Positions 8,019-16,778 of a stretch of DNA of 64,000 bases are shown here, piece after piece. Under the pieces are notes generated by a model that did not search any database, was not told the DNA's origin, and was given only the letters and a program-made list of their open reading frames with translations. The position numbers and the translations under genes were made by a program. This DNA comes from Rhodobacteraceae bacterium Alg231-04 (GTDB lineage Bacteria; Pseudomonadota; Alphaproteobacteria; Rhodobacterales; Rhodobacteraceae). The first letter of the stretch is position 1. Every line of letters starts with the position of its first letter. The stretch lies in assembly GCA_900143635.1 (NCBI GenBank), contig FREY01000011.1, forward strand, positions 3 to 64,002. The letters are read 5' to 3'.

Positions 8019-8867
8019 TTATTTTTCTTGAAAGAACGCGGATCGCCGCCCCTGCTTTTCAAAATACTTTAGCTTAAAAATGGACGCCTCATGTACAACC
8101 TGGCGCCAACTTTTGCAGCCGTGTTTAGCTGGAGTTTGCTCAGGATTCCGTGCAGCTATCCATCTACCAGCCTCGTCGACACATGCCCACCCGTCAACCG
8201 ACAGAACCGAAAATGCCTCCCTTAGTGCTATGACAACGCCATTATGTTCCCATTCCAGCGCCTGGTCTTCGGAAACACCGTTGAATACCTTATCTCTAAA
8301 TGAGTCAGATTGGATCACGTCAGACAACACCCTGCGCACTCGAAGCATATCCTTGGCCCACTCCGACAGCTGCTGGAAATGATCTTCGATACGGTTGAGC
8401 GACACGCTCAAGGACTCTTTAGCCACAACGCAGCCATCCACGCTTTGCATGTCAAAGTGGTCGAAAAAGTGATGAACCAAATCGTTGCGTAAGGTTACAA
8501 GCTCTTTGAGCTCCTGATTTATTCTCGCAAATTCCGAAGCTGGAAGGCTCAATTGCGTCCCTAGGGCAATCCAAGCGTCATCTTCAGGCAAGCTCGAGGA
8601 TGTATCTTGGGGTGCACTTTCGTCACTGGGAACCACATAAGAACCGAGAAGCTCACCAACCAGCGAGCCAAGTGTCTTACGAGCGGTTTCCTCCGCTCTC
8701 GCCGCTCGAACTTGCTCTATGCTGTGGACAGGCCCTGATACTTTGTGATCTGCCACGATAGCTTTAATGAGCCGCTCGTATTGTTGAAGCCGCAGTATGC
8801 ATTTTCCCAGAAAAAGCTGCACCTCCCTCTGGTGCGCGTCCAGCTCGCGTTCTAGCGATACATCCAT
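8019..8867 (-). CDS. LOTUS/OST-HTH-like domain protein
   Basis: A 282-residue soluble protein. The N-terminal 170 residues are helical, with a segment VTLRNDLVHHFF typical of RiboL-PSP/HEPN-like or AbiV-like helical proteins (R-x4-H spacing). The C-terminal 60 residues (DGWACVDEAGRW to GRRSAFFQEK, with HGCKSWRQVV in the middle) resemble the LOTUS/OST-HTH winged helix, which binds RNA in other systems. The combination suggests an RNA-directed activity, possibly defensive. It stands alone, leftward, between regulator genes and the virB operon. The LOTUS assignment is from pattern only. Confidence 0.6.
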   Translation of the reverse strand: MDVSLERELDAHQREVQLFLGKCILRLQQYERLIKAIVADHKVSGPVHSIEQVRAARAEETARKTLGSLVGELLGSYVVPSDESAPQDTSSSLPEDDAWIALGTQLSLPASEFARINQELKELVTLRNDLVHHFFDHFDMQSVDGCVVAKESLSVSLNRIEDHFQQLSEWAKDMLRVRRVLSDVIQSDSFRDKVFNGVSEDQALEWEHNGVVIALREAFSVLSVDGWACVDEAGRWIAARNPEQTPAKHGCKSWRQVVHEASIFKLKYFEKQGRRSAFFQEK

Positions 8868-9011
8868 TTAAAGCACCTAGTCAAAATAACCCGTCCAGCC
8901 AACTTAACACCGACATTACAGATGATCCCACTTTTTGTTTTCGGCCAGATGGTTGTCGCTAGACATTTGCAAACCCCACCCGGACAAGCCTGAGAGGTTT
9001 GATAGTGATGC

Positions 9012-9290
9012 CTACTCAGCTTCCAATTCTAGCAATCGCGCATATGCTTCGCTAAATTCTCGCGCTTGCACAAACACCTCCCGTCGCTTCTGATCCTGAC
9101 AACGGAAATAATTCTCGACATCCGCAAAATAAGCCTCCGCATCGCGCTTCAACAGATCCGCATAGGCCTGCACGTCATCGGCATCGGTCGGCATCCACGG
9201 CGGCGCAGGCGGCAAACAACTGCCCGCGATCGCGACAGATCCCCAGCTCAGAACGACCATAACCACGCATGTTGGTTTCAAAAGCCCCAT
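9012..9290 (-). CDS. Small periplasmic protein next to virB operon
   Basis: A 92-residue protein with a signal peptide (MGLLKPTCVVMVVLSWGSVA, cleavage after about AIAG), a proline-rich start of the mature part (CLPPAPPWMP), then one long acidic helix. Two cysteines (24 and 63) could form a disulphide. It is divergent from the virB operon. The role is unknown, possibly a transfer accessory protein. Confidence 0.6.
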   Translation of the reverse strand: MGLLKPTCVVMVVLSWGSVAIAGSCLPPAPPWMPTDADDVQAYADLLKRDAEAYFADVENYFRCQDQKRREVFVQAREFSEAYARLLELEAE

Positions 9291-9374
9291 ATTATCTTGG
9301 CTCAGCCACTCCGTTGCAGTAAATTCGTTTCAACGCATGAAGGGCGCAACAACTCAAACTGCACCTATTGATTG

Positions 9375-9390
9375 CAAGATTATAATATTG
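9375..9390. promoter_or_regulatory. Near-palindromic promoter/operator upstream of virB
   Basis: CAAGATTATAATATTG contains a consensus -10 hexamer TATAAT on both strands and is one base short of a perfect 16-bp palindrome. An exactly palindromic version lies at 31752-31767 upstream of the mobilisation operon. Shared regulation of both transfer operons is inferred. Confidence 0.5.
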
Positions 9391-9453
9391 TATCGGTTCG
9401 GTAGTCCATGAGGGACTGCCGGGCTCATGCACAATTCTGCAAGGCTCGATCCT

Positions 9454-9780
9454 ATGAATTTGATGCAAGACGCCCCCAATGTTGTCAGTGAAGACGGGCT
9501 GCGCACGCTGCTTGCCGAAGGTCATTCGGCGGATGTTGTGTGCCGGGTTACGCCCAAACGTACAGGTGCTCAGTGGTCCGGGGTTTGGACCGTGCATTGC
9601 GTCTCGCCAGATGGCGAGACGCGTCGCCTGCTCGTCACTGCGCGCAACAACATGGCAGCCCGAGAGTTCAAGACGATCAACGGCTTATCCAGCTTCCTTG
9701 CGGGCCTTGGTGTTTCGATCGTCTCGATCCCGATGCTCGAAGGCAAAGTCGCCTCACACAGGCTGGACGACGCGAGCTAA
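9454..9780 (+). CDS. Hypothetical protein, first gene of virB operon
   Basis: A 108-residue protein starting [20 protein letters not shown]. It looks soluble, with no signal peptide. It has a beta-rich middle ([20 protein letters not shown]) and a helical end. Its last 71 bases overlap the start region of the following transglycosylase in another frame. It has no recognised motif; being first in the operon it may be regulatory or a cytoplasmic accessory of the secretion system. Confidence 0.6.
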   Translation: MNLMQDAPNVVSEDGLRTLLAEGHSADVVCRVTPKRTGAQWSGVWTVHCVSPDGETRRLLVTARNNMAAREFKTINGLSSFLAGLGVSIVSIPMLEGKVASHRLDDAS

Positions 9781-10423
9781 GCCACTTGCCGTCCTTGCAG
9801 CAATCATCGCTGCACCCGCTAATTCTGAAGGCTTCGTGCTTTCCATGCGGGCCGATGGCCAGCTGGAAACCAAATCCCCCCAATCCGGTTTTGCACAAAG
9901 TTACGTCGACGGGATTGGCGCAAACCCGCCAGAGCTGATCGTTTTCACAGCGCCTGAGCCCGAGGCACCGCCTCCTGCACCTGACCGCGCCTCTCCCCGA
10001 CCTGAAATCCTCGCAGCACTTGAAAGCACCGCGCATCGCTATGGCAGGCACCCCGCGCTGCGTCGCGCCGGGCTGTCGGTGACGGAATGGCAGGTCCTCT
10101 TCCAAGCCAATATTGAGATTGAAAGCGCCTATCGACCGAATGCGCGCAGTTCGGCAGGGGCGATCGGCCTTGGACAGCTGATGCCAGCGACGGCCGCGCA
10201 GCTCGGCGTGGATCCGCATGACTGGCAGGCCAATCTGGATGGCTCTGCCCGTTACCTTCTGATGATGTTGGCGCAATTCGGCACGCCCGAACTCGCGCTT
10301 GCCGCCTACAACGCGGGGCCCGACGCGGTCGCGCGCTATGGCGGCATCCCTCCCTACCGAGAAACCCAAAATCACGTGCGCCGCGTCATGGCCGTGCGTG
10401 ACAGACTGACTGGAGCCTCCTGA
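9710..10423 (+). CDS. Lytic transglycosylase, T4SS-associated
   Basis: Cuts peptidoglycan to make room for the secretion channel. An N-terminal hydrophobic stretch ([15 protein letters not shown]) acts as signal, followed by a Pro-rich linker ([17 protein letters not shown]). The SLT domain has catalytic Glu in IEIESAYRP, then [20 protein letters not shown] and [16 protein letters not shown]. The start is uncertain: in-frame GTG at 9710 or TTG at 9707 are the only reasonable codons, and neither has a good ribosome-binding site, so translation is probably coupled to the upstream gene it overlaps. The stop overlaps virB2 by one base. Confidence 0.85.
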   Translation: MFRSSRSRCSKAKSPHTGWTTRAKPLAVLAAIIAAPANSEGFVLSMRADGQLETKSPQSGFAQSYVDGIGANPPELIVFTAPEPEAPPPAPDRASPRPEILAALESTAHRYGRHPALRRAGLSVTEWQVLFQANIEIESAYRPNARSSAGAIGLGQLMPATAAQLGVDPHDWQANLDGSARYLLMMLAQFGTPELALAAYNAGPDAVARYGGIPPYRETQNHVRRVMAVRDRLTGAS

Positions 10424-10713
10424 TGCAAACACAATTCCGCATGATCCTGTCGCTGGCTCTGGCCAGTTTGATGATTGCAAACCCGGCTTTTGCGCAGAGT
10501 ATCGACCTCTCCCCAGTGCAGAACCTGTTGCAGGGCATCGTCGACACGATCACCGGCCCCTTGGGCATAGTCATCGGCACCCTGGCCCTAATCGGTGTGT
10601 TCCTCTCCTGGCTCTTCGGCATTCTCGATTTCCGCCAAGCCCTCTGGGTGCTGGTCGCCATTGCAGGCATCGCAGCTGCGCCGACCATCGTAACCGCCAT
10701 CTGGGGCGCGTAA
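10423..10713 (+). CDS. virB2: VirB2 pilin
   Basis: Major pilin subunit of the conjugative pilus, 96 residues. A signal peptide ([20 protein letters not shown], cleavage after AFAQ) is followed by two hydrophobic helices separated by a short loop (GPLGIVIGTLALIGVFLSWL and ALWVLVAIAGIAAAPTIV), the TrbC/VirB2 plan. Its start overlaps the stop of the transglycosylase. Second in the operon after the transglycosylase, as in other VirB loci. Confidence 0.88.
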   Translation: MQTQFRMILSLALASLMIANPAFAQSIDLSPVQNLLQGIVDTITGPLGIVIGTLALIGVFLSWLFGILDFRQALWVLVAIAGIAAAPTIVTAIWGA

Positions 10714-10720
10714 ATCCGGC

Positions 10721-10999
10721 ATGGCAACGCAAACCCGCCTCTTCCTGGGCCTGATCCGGCCGCCAAAGCTCATCGGCTTGCCGATCATGTATGCCATGGT
10801 GTGGCTCTTCGGGTTTGTGTTGCTGTTTCTGTGGGTCCAAAGCTGGCCGGTGATCATCATTGCCGCTCTGGCCTATCCTGCACTGTGGAAAGCGGCGGAT
10901 TGGGATCCGGCCTTTCTTGAGGTGATGGTCACTGCCCTGCAGGAAACGCCACCCACTCCGAACCGCGAGATCCATTCGGGGGACAGCTATGCTCCATGA
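10721..10999 (+). CDS. virB3: VirB3 inner-membrane protein
   Basis: A 92-residue protein with one paired hydrophobic segment (MYAMVWLFGFVLLFLWV plus PVIIIAALAYPALW) preceded by the VirB3-typical FLGLIRPPKLIGLP. VirB3 sits in the inner membrane and pairs with VirB4. It overlaps virB4 by 11 bases, consistent with coupled synthesis. Confidence 0.88.
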   Translation: MATQTRLFLGLIRPPKLIGLPIMYAMVWLFGFVLLFLWVQSWPVIIIAALAYPALWKAADWDPAFLEVMVTALQETPPTPNREIHSGDSYAP

Positions 11000-13349
11000 C
11001 CCCTCGGATGATCTTGCAACGCTGCCAGACTGGGCGCGCAAAGAGCGCCCGATGGCCAGCATGCTACCCTATGTCAGCCTCGTGAATGACGTGACGATCC
11101 GCACACGCGGCAATGCCCTGTTCCAATGCATCCGCCTCGATGGCGTCAACAGCATGACCAGCGATGACGCACATTTGGAGAAGATCCGCGCGCTCTTCGC
11201 AGCGATCATTGCGCAGATTGGGCCAGAGTACAGTTTCTACGTCCACAAGGTTTCAAAAGCGATCGAGACCGCCTTGCCACCAGTGCCCAACGAGGGGTTT
11301 GCCCAAGCCCTGGACAGCCTTTGGCAAATGGCAATGGCGCGGGCAGGCCTGCGGGACAAGACTCTCACGCTCACGGTACTGAAACGTCCGCCCCTCGGCG
11401 CGCGGCTGCGCCTGAAACGTTCAGACTCCATCGCACAGCTGAAAGACCAGACAGCCAAGCAACTGCGCAAGCTCGAAGAGGTCGTCGGGTTTCTGCTATC
11501 GTCCTTTGCAGAGATGAACCCGCGCCTGCTCGGCGCTGAATGCGGCGAGCTACTCGGGTTCCTCGGGGCACTCAACATCGGCCAAGAGCGACCACTCTTC
11601 GCAAAATCCCGCTTTGGCATCATTGCCGAAGATGTAGCCAACACCCGCGTCACGTTTCAGGGGCGAGGCTTCACGTTGGACGATGGGACGGCGGGCAAGC
11701 GGTTTGGCACCAGTTTTGCGATCAAGACTTACCCAGCCAAAACCAGCTTCACCATGTTCGATGAGCTGAACCTACCCGTCGACATGGTGGTCACACATTC
11801 CTTCACGCCCATAAACAGCAACATCATGGCCAGCCGGATCAAGCGCCAACAGCGTCTGATGAAGGCCAGTGATGATGGTGCGATTTCTCTTGCTGAAGAA
11901 CTGGTAGACGCGCTGGACGATCTTGAGTCCAAGCGCCTCAGCTTTGGCGATCATCACATGACGGTGACGGTTTTCGCCGAGACCGTGGAAAAGCTGGAAG
12001 CAATCGCCTCCGAGGTGCGCAACATAGCCGCAAGTGAAGGCGTCAATCTCGTAAACGAGAGCTTTGCGGCGCGCACCCACTATTTCGCGCAGCATCCGGG
12101 CAATGGGCAGATGCGCAGCCGTAAGGCTGCCATCACGAACACGAACTTTGCCGACCTCGCAGCGCTGCATCGCGGTCAACTTGGCAAACCCGGACACAAA
12201 GTGCCTTGGGGCAAACCGATCACCCTGTTTCCAACGCCTGAACGCTCGGGTTTCCTGTTCAATTACCACGAGACAGGTCAGCCAGACAAAGAGCCGACCG
12301 GTGGACACACATTGATCCTCGGCCGTCCTGGCTCCGGCAAATCGGTGTTGTCAGCCTTCCTCATGACCCAAGCCCGGCGCTGCGACGCGCGCGTCTTTGT
12401 CTTCGACTATCGCGCTGGCATGGAAATGGCCGTGCGGGCCAATGGCGGGCGCTACAGCGCCATCAAGGCAGGTGAAGCAACCGGTCTCAACCCACTGCGC
12501 ACCGAAATAGATGGGCGCGGCCAAGCCTGGCTGTCTGATTGGCTGGCAACGCTCTTGCTTCGCGCGGACAAGCCCCTGAGCCCGGTTCAGATCAACCGCA
12601 TCCAAGAGGTGGTGCGCCAGAACGCCGGGGCGAGCGATGCCGCCCTTCGCAACTGGCAAGATCTGGCCTCGCTCTTTGTGGCGGGAGCTGACGAAGGGGA
12701 TCTGTTTGAGCGGATACAGGAATGGACCGCAGACGGCCGCTTTGGCTGGATTTTCGGGCAAAGCGCGGAGGATTCTTTCTCCCTCGATGGTGATGTCGTG
12801 GGCTTCGACCTGACCGGCATTCTCGACAGCGAAAGCGAAAAAGAACGCATGTCGGTCCTATCCTACCTGTTTCGGCGGGTGGAGCGCGTGATCGAGGACC
12901 GACAGCCGACGTTGATCATCATCGATGAGGCCTGGAAGGCGCTCGACAACCCGTATTTCGCAGACCGGCTAAGCAATTGGCTCGTGACCGCGCGCAAGCA
13001 GAACGCTGTCGTCGTGATGATGACCCAATACGCAAGCCAACTCGAGAAAACCCGCACCGGCAAGACGATTGTTGAGGCCGTACCGACACAGCTTCTGCTT
13101 CCCAACATCCGCGCTTCGGCGTCCGATTACACCATGCTGGGCCTTACTGAGAAAGAGCTCAGCGTTTTGCTGGGCACAGGCAGCAACTCCCGTCTGGCGC
13201 TTGTGCGCGATGATCGAGGCTCGGTGGTGATCGATGCCGATCTCAGCGCCCTTGGCCCCTACCTCACGATCCTTGGCGGCATGGAAAAAGGTGAGGCGCT
13301 GGTTGGCGCGGATTACCGTCAGAACCCTGAATTTTGGAGACAGATTTGA
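10989..13349 (+). CDS. virB4: VirB4 secretion ATPase
   Basis: Energises pilus assembly and transfer at the inner membrane. 786 residues, the usual VirB4 length. The N-terminal CagE/TrbE-VirB domain spans about 1-420. Walker A GRPGSGKS is near 443 and Walker B LIIIDEAWKAL near 642, followed by VVMMTQYASQLE. The tail (LGLTEKELSVL) matches VirB4 C-termini. It overlaps virB3 at the start and the lipoprotein gene at the end (TGATG). Confidence 0.95.
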   Translation: MLHDPSDDLATLPDWARKERPMASMLPYVSLVNDVTIRTRGNALFQCIRLDGVNSMTSDDAHLEKIRALFAAIIAQIGPEYSFYVHKVSKAIETALPPVPNEGFAQALDSLWQMAMARAGLRDKTLTLTVLKRPPLGARLRLKRSDSIAQLKDQTAKQLRKLEEVVGFLLSSFAEMNPRLLGAECGELLGFLGALNIGQERPLFAKSRFGIIAEDVANTRVTFQGRGFTLDDGTAGKRFGTSFAIKTYPAKTSFTMFDELNLPVDMVVTHSFTPINSNIMASRIKRQQRLMKASDDGAISLAEELVDALDDLESKRLSFGDHHMTVTVFAETVEKLEAIASEVRNIAASEGVNLVNESFAARTHYFAQHPGNGQMRSRKAAITNTNFADLAALHRGQLGKPGHKVPWGKPITLFPTPERSGFLFNYHETGQPDKEPTGGHTLILGRPGSGKSVLSAFLMTQARRCDARVFVFDYRAGMEMAVRANGGRYSAIKAGEATGLNPLRTEIDGRGQAWLSDWLATLLLRADKPLSPVQINRIQEVVRQNAGASDAALRNWQDLASLFVAGADEGDLFERIQEWTADGRFGWIFGQSAEDSFSLDGDVVGFDLTGILDSESEKERMSVLSYLFRRVERVIEDRQPTLIIIDEAWKALDNPYFADRLSNWLVTARKQNAVVVMMTQYASQLEKTRTGKTIVEAVPTQLLLPNIRASASDYTMLGLTEKELSVLLGTGSNSRLALVRDDRGSVVIDADLSALGPYLTILGGMEKGEALVGADYRQNPEFWRQI

Positions 13350-13507
13350 TGCGTAGGCTGTTCGCCCTTACCCTCACCTTTTTGATCCTGACAGCCTGCG
13401 CGGAATACCGGCCGTCAGAAGCGGAATGCTTCAACTCTTTTGCCGAAGTCAGCCGCAGCAATTGCAATTTCGAGCTGCTCGGACCGATTGGTGGCCTGGG
13501 TGAGTAA
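13349..13507 (+). CDS. Small conjugal-transfer lipoprotein
   Basis: A 52-residue lipoprotein starting MRRLFALTLTFLILTACAEY. The lipobox is LTAC, so the mature protein begins with a lipidated Cys. Two further Cys (27 and 40) are in the mature part. The ATG overlaps the virB4 stop and the end overlaps the next gene by 8 bases. Small lipoproteins at this position occur in many VirB loci (VirB7-like or entry-exclusion-like); which applies cannot be told. Confidence 0.75.
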   Translation: MRRLFALTLTFLILTACAEYRPSEAECFNSFAEVSRSNCNFELLGPIGGLGE

Positions 13508-14648
13508 GATCCGTCCGCATATCCTTGCGGGCTTGGTGTGGTTCGCCGCGCCAGTGGCCTATGCCCAAGGCGTGCCAACCTTCGATGCAGGCATGTTCTT
13601 GCAGCGCGAGCGCGTGCTGCAGCAGGGCGAACAAGATCTGGTGCTGCAGCGGGATCGGTTGACCAAAGAAGAGGAGCTTGAAGCGCTCGAGCAGGAACAA
13701 CTCCAGGCGCTGGAATACATCCTCAATGCCTCAACCCTTGCAAGCGGAAATTCAGGCGCAATGGTCGCGAGCTTGGAAGCTGGTTCGTCGCCAGAGAGCG
13801 CCGCAGAAACGCTTTACGGTCCGGTCGATCCAAACCCCGGCGCAGCCCAGATGTTCGGCGACGCCTCTGGCTCAATCGAAGAGCTGATCATTCGTGCCGC
13901 GCAAGAAACGCACCATATGTCCGGCGTGCGCGCAGCGGGCCTGTCGCCCAAGCAATGGCGCTGTCTGTTACAGGCGCTGATCTGGCAAGAAAGCCGCTTT
14001 ACCATCGGCGCGCGTTCAACGGTTGGTGCGTTTGGCCTGACCCAGATCATGCCCGGCACGGCGCAGGATCTGGGGATTTACCCGGCCTACTACGAAAACC
14101 CCTATATCCAGGTCACGGGCGGCGCGCGCTATCTGGCGCAGATGCTGGCCATGTTTGACGGCAACATCATTCACGGGCTGGCCGCCTACAACGCCGGTCC
14201 CGGCAATGTGCAGCGCTACGGTGGCGTGCCGCCCTTTGCCGAGACCCAGCACTACGTTCAGGTGATCCCCGAACGCTACAATCTCTACCTCGCCCGCGTC
14301 GGCGGCGTCGACGCGCTTGGCACCATTGATCCCGTCTTGCTCGCCAACTCCACAATGAACCTCACCTCTTTCGGCGCAGGGGTCTATGGCGATTACTCCT
14401 TGGTCTCCGTGCGAGCGGCCGCGCTTCGGGTGCAGGACATCATCACCCGCATTGGCGAGACAGATGACATTCACGCGGCCGTGTCGCTCAACACCTATGC
14501 GCGAGCCGAACTCACTCGCCTGATCGCCATCCGCACGCGCCTCAAGGCCGCCTATACCCGCCCGCTTAGCGCGGCCGAGCTGGCCATGGCGGCCGCACAG
14601 GCCAGCGAACAAGACTTCATGCAATTCGATCTGGAGGCATTCCCATGA
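13500..14648 (+). CDS. virB1: VirB1-like lytic transglycosylase
   Basis: Second peptidoglycan hydrolase of the operon, 382 residues. From the GTG at 13500 it has a signal peptide (SKIRPHILAGLVWFAAPVAY, cleavage after AQ), then a coiled-coil region rich in Gln and Glu (about 30-75). The SLT domain has catalytic Glu in LIWQESRFTIG, then GAFGLTQIMPGTAQDLG and [17 protein letters not shown]. The mature N-terminus (QGVPTFD) resembles that of the VirB5 protein next to it, suggesting shared processing. The C-terminal 100 residues are an extra helical domain. The GTG start overlaps the lipoprotein gene. Confidence 0.88.
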   Translation: MSKIRPHILAGLVWFAAPVAYAQGVPTFDAGMFLQRERVLQQGEQDLVLQRDRLTKEEELEALEQEQLQALEYILNASTLASGNSGAMVASLEAGSSPESAAETLYGPVDPNPGAAQMFGDASGSIEELIIRAAQETHHMSGVRAAGLSPKQWRCLLQALIWQESRFTIGARSTVGAFGLTQIMPGTAQDLGIYPAYYENPYIQVTGGARYLAQMLAMFDGNIIHGLAAYNAGPGNVQRYGGVPPFAETQHYVQVIPERYNLYLARVGGVDALGTIDPVLLANSTMNLTSFGAGVYGDYSLVSVRAAALRVQDIITRIGETDDIHAAVSLNTYARAELTRLIAIRTRLKAAYTRPLSAAELAMAAAQASEQDFMQFDLEAFP

Positions 14649-15424
14649 TCCGTTTTCTATCCACCGTTGCCACCTGCGCGTTGCTGGTTGCCTCGCCCCT
14701 GTCTGCCCAAGGTGTCCCCACAGTCGATACACGCAACATCGCGCAGGAAATTCGCCAGCTGCAGCAGATGCTGCAGGATTTCGGGATCCAGACCGACCAG
14801 CTAGACACGCTTCTCGAACAGCTTGATCTCGTGCAGCAGCAACTCGACACGCTCAATGAAACTTACGCCGCCCTGACCGGCGCGACGGATATCATTGAAA
14901 TGGCCATGGGTGGTGATCTCGACGGGCTTCTCGATCAGGAATTCGGGGATCTCCTTGGCACCATCCGGCAAATCCAAAGCGGCGATTTCAGCGGTTTGAT
15001 CGGCAACGCAGCCCCTCAGATGGAAGGCCGCATGACGCAAGCCCTAGAAGATGCGGGGTTCGACCAAGACAGCCTGTCTGACATGGCCAGCAGCGGCAAT
15101 CCAGGGGCAGAACGCATTGCGAACCAGGCAGGCACTGGAGCGGTGATGTCGGCGGCAGCTGAGAACAGCTATGAAGAGGCCGCGCAATCCCTTGAACGGG
15201 TCGAGCAGCTGATCTCACTGATCCCCGATATGGAAACGCTCAAAGAAGCCGTGGATCACAACACCCGCGTCACAGCCGAACTGGCGATTGCCATGACGCG
15301 CATGTGGGAACTCGAAGCCATTCAGACCGTCGGCGCGGGCCAATCCGGCGTGGTGGATGCCGCCACGCTGGCCGAAGAACGCCGCTACATGGACTTCACC
15401 CTGCCAGACTTGCGCGCGGACTGA
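14645..15424 (+). CDS. virB5: VirB5-like minor pilin
   Basis: A 259-residue periplasmic protein with a signal peptide (MIRFLSTVATCALLVASPLS, AQ) and long Gln/Leu-rich helices (EIRQLQQMLQDFGI, LDLVQQQLDTLNETY), the VirB5/TrbJ pattern of a pilus-tip protein that contacts the recipient. The start overlaps the virB1-like stop (ATGA). Position between the VirB1-like and VirB8 genes supports the call. Confidence 0.8.
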   Translation: MIRFLSTVATCALLVASPLSAQGVPTVDTRNIAQEIRQLQQMLQDFGIQTDQLDTLLEQLDLVQQQLDTLNETYAALTGATDIIEMAMGGDLDGLLDQEFGDLLGTIRQIQSGDFSGLIGNAAPQMEGRMTQALEDAGFDQDSLSDMASSGNPGAERIANQAGTGAVMSAAAENSYEEAAQSLERVEQLISLIPDMETLKEAVDHNTRVTAELAIAMTRMWELEAIQTVGAGQSGVVDAATLAEERRYMDFTLPDLRAD

Positions 15425-15428
15425 CCCC

Positions 15429-16079
15429 ATGAACAGCGAGGCAGAAATCATCGAAGAAGAGCTCGTCTACGGCGCAAGACGACGCGAGCTCATGTGGCAG
15501 AAACTGGGGCTGACAGGCATGGCATTTGGCATGGCAGGTTGCCTCGCCGCTGCCCTCGTTGCCCTGTTCGACGTGGACCCGCCGCCCATGATCGTGCCCT
15601 TTGATAGCGAAACCGGCATGGCCCTCCCCAATGCCATGGTTGAAGCGGTCTCACTCACGGAACGCCCCGCTATCATCGAGGCACAGGTCTACCGCTATGT
15701 TATTGATCGAGAGACATACAATCAGCTCGACAATGATGTGCGCGTGCGGCGGGTCCTGGACCAGTCGGACGGCGCAGCCGCCGCTGGCCTGCGCGCGCTT
15801 TGGACCAGCGGCCATGAGGCCTATCCGCCCGACAGCTACGGCACAGATGCCCGGCTTGATGTTGAGGTGCTTTCGATCACCCATATCAGCGCCAATCGTG
15901 CCCAGGTGCGCCTACGCAAGCGGCTTAACTCGCCGCGCGGCACTCAAAACGGGCTCTTCACCGCAACGCTGATGTTTGAATTTCGGCCCGAGAATAGCCG
16001 ATCGATCGACGATGTCTGGCAGAACCCCTTCGGCTTCACCGTCACCGAATACGCGATCCGCTCGGATCGTTTGGAGTAA
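15429..16079 (+). CDS. virB8: VirB8 inner-membrane scaffold
   Basis: A 216-residue bitopic protein. It has a short cytoplasmic tail (MNSEAEIIEEELVYGARRRE), one membrane helix (about 25-47) and a periplasmic NTF2-like domain containing ALWTSGHEAYPP and QNPFGFTVTEYAI, the typical VirB8 C-terminal signature. The ATG at 15429 is 4 bases after the virB5 stop. VirB8 nucleates assembly of the secretion complex. Confidence 0.9.
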   Translation: MNSEAEIIEEELVYGARRRELMWQKLGLTGMAFGMAGCLAAALVALFDVDPPPMIVPFDSETGMALPNAMVEAVSLTERPAIIEAQVYRYVIDRETYNQLDNDVRVRRVLDQSDGAAAAGLRALWTSGHEAYPPDSYGTDARLDVEVLSITHISANRAQVRLRKRLNSPRGTQNGLFTATLMFEFRPENSRSIDDVWQNPFGFTVTEYAIRSDRLE

Positions 16080-16082
16080 CCA

Positions 16083-16778
16083 ATGCGCCGCCTGTTCCTG
16101 ATCTTCGCCCTCTTTGTTCCGCTTGCTGGCACCGCCTATGCAGAAACTCAGCCGCGCCAAGGCCCCTATGATGCCCGCGTCAGGCTGGCCACATATCAGG
16201 ATGGGCAGATCTACCGCATCCGCACCAGCCTGACCCATGTAACCAGCATTGAGTTCGGCCAGGGTGAGACCATCCGCTCGATCATTGCAGGCGACACCGA
16301 AGGGTTCCTTTTGGACGGCGTGCCCGGAGGCCAGGCCTTTGCGATCAAGCCCGTTACACGCGGCGCACATACCAACATCACCGTCTACACCAACCGGCGC
16401 AGCTATTATTTCAACGTGACCGAGGCGAGCTCGCCGACTTTCTATGTCATCCGCTTCACCTATCCCGAGGCGGCACCACAGCAATCGCGCGTGGCCTCAA
16501 GCCAACCTGCAAACCACGCTTACGGCGTCAGCGCGCGGTCCGAAATCACTCCGCGCGAAATTTGGGACGACGGCACCTTCACTTATTTCCGCTTTGCCGC
16601 AAACGCGCCGCTGCCCGCGATCTTTCGCTGGTCGGCTGGCAATGAGCGCAGCGTGAACGCGCTTGCGCGACCGGACGGCGTGATCCGCGTCTCAGGTGTC
16701 AACGATCGATGGGTCCTCAGGCTCGGCGAGGGCGAGATCTGCGTCCAAGAGATGAGCGAGGCAAGCCAGAATGAGTGA
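16083..16778 (+). CDS. virB9: VirB9 outer-membrane-complex protein
   Basis: A 231-residue periplasmic protein with a signal peptide (MRRLFLIFALFVPLAGTAYA). Family features include the RIRTSLTHVTSIEFGQGETI strand near the N-terminus, TNITVYTNRRSYYF in the middle and the C-terminal DGTFTYFRFAANAPLPAIF. It forms the core complex with VirB7-like and VirB10 proteins. It lies 3 bp after virB8 and overlaps virB10 by 8 bases. Confidence 0.93.
   Translation: MRRLFLIFALFVPLAGTAYAETQPRQGPYDARVRLATYQDGQIYRIRTSLTHVTSIEFGQGETIRSIIAGDTEGFLLDGVPGGQAFAIKPVTRGAHTNITVYTNRRSYYFNVTEASSPTFYVIRFTYPEAAPQQSRVASSQPANHAYGVSARSEITPREIWDDGTFTYFRFAANAPLPAIFRWSAGNERSVNALARPDGVIRVSGVNDRWVLRLGEGEICVQEMSEASQNE

Noticed and set aside
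14016-14732. 238-codon minus-strand open frame
   Set aside because: Antisense to the VirB1-like transglycosylase and start of virB5; no protein-like motifs or start signals.
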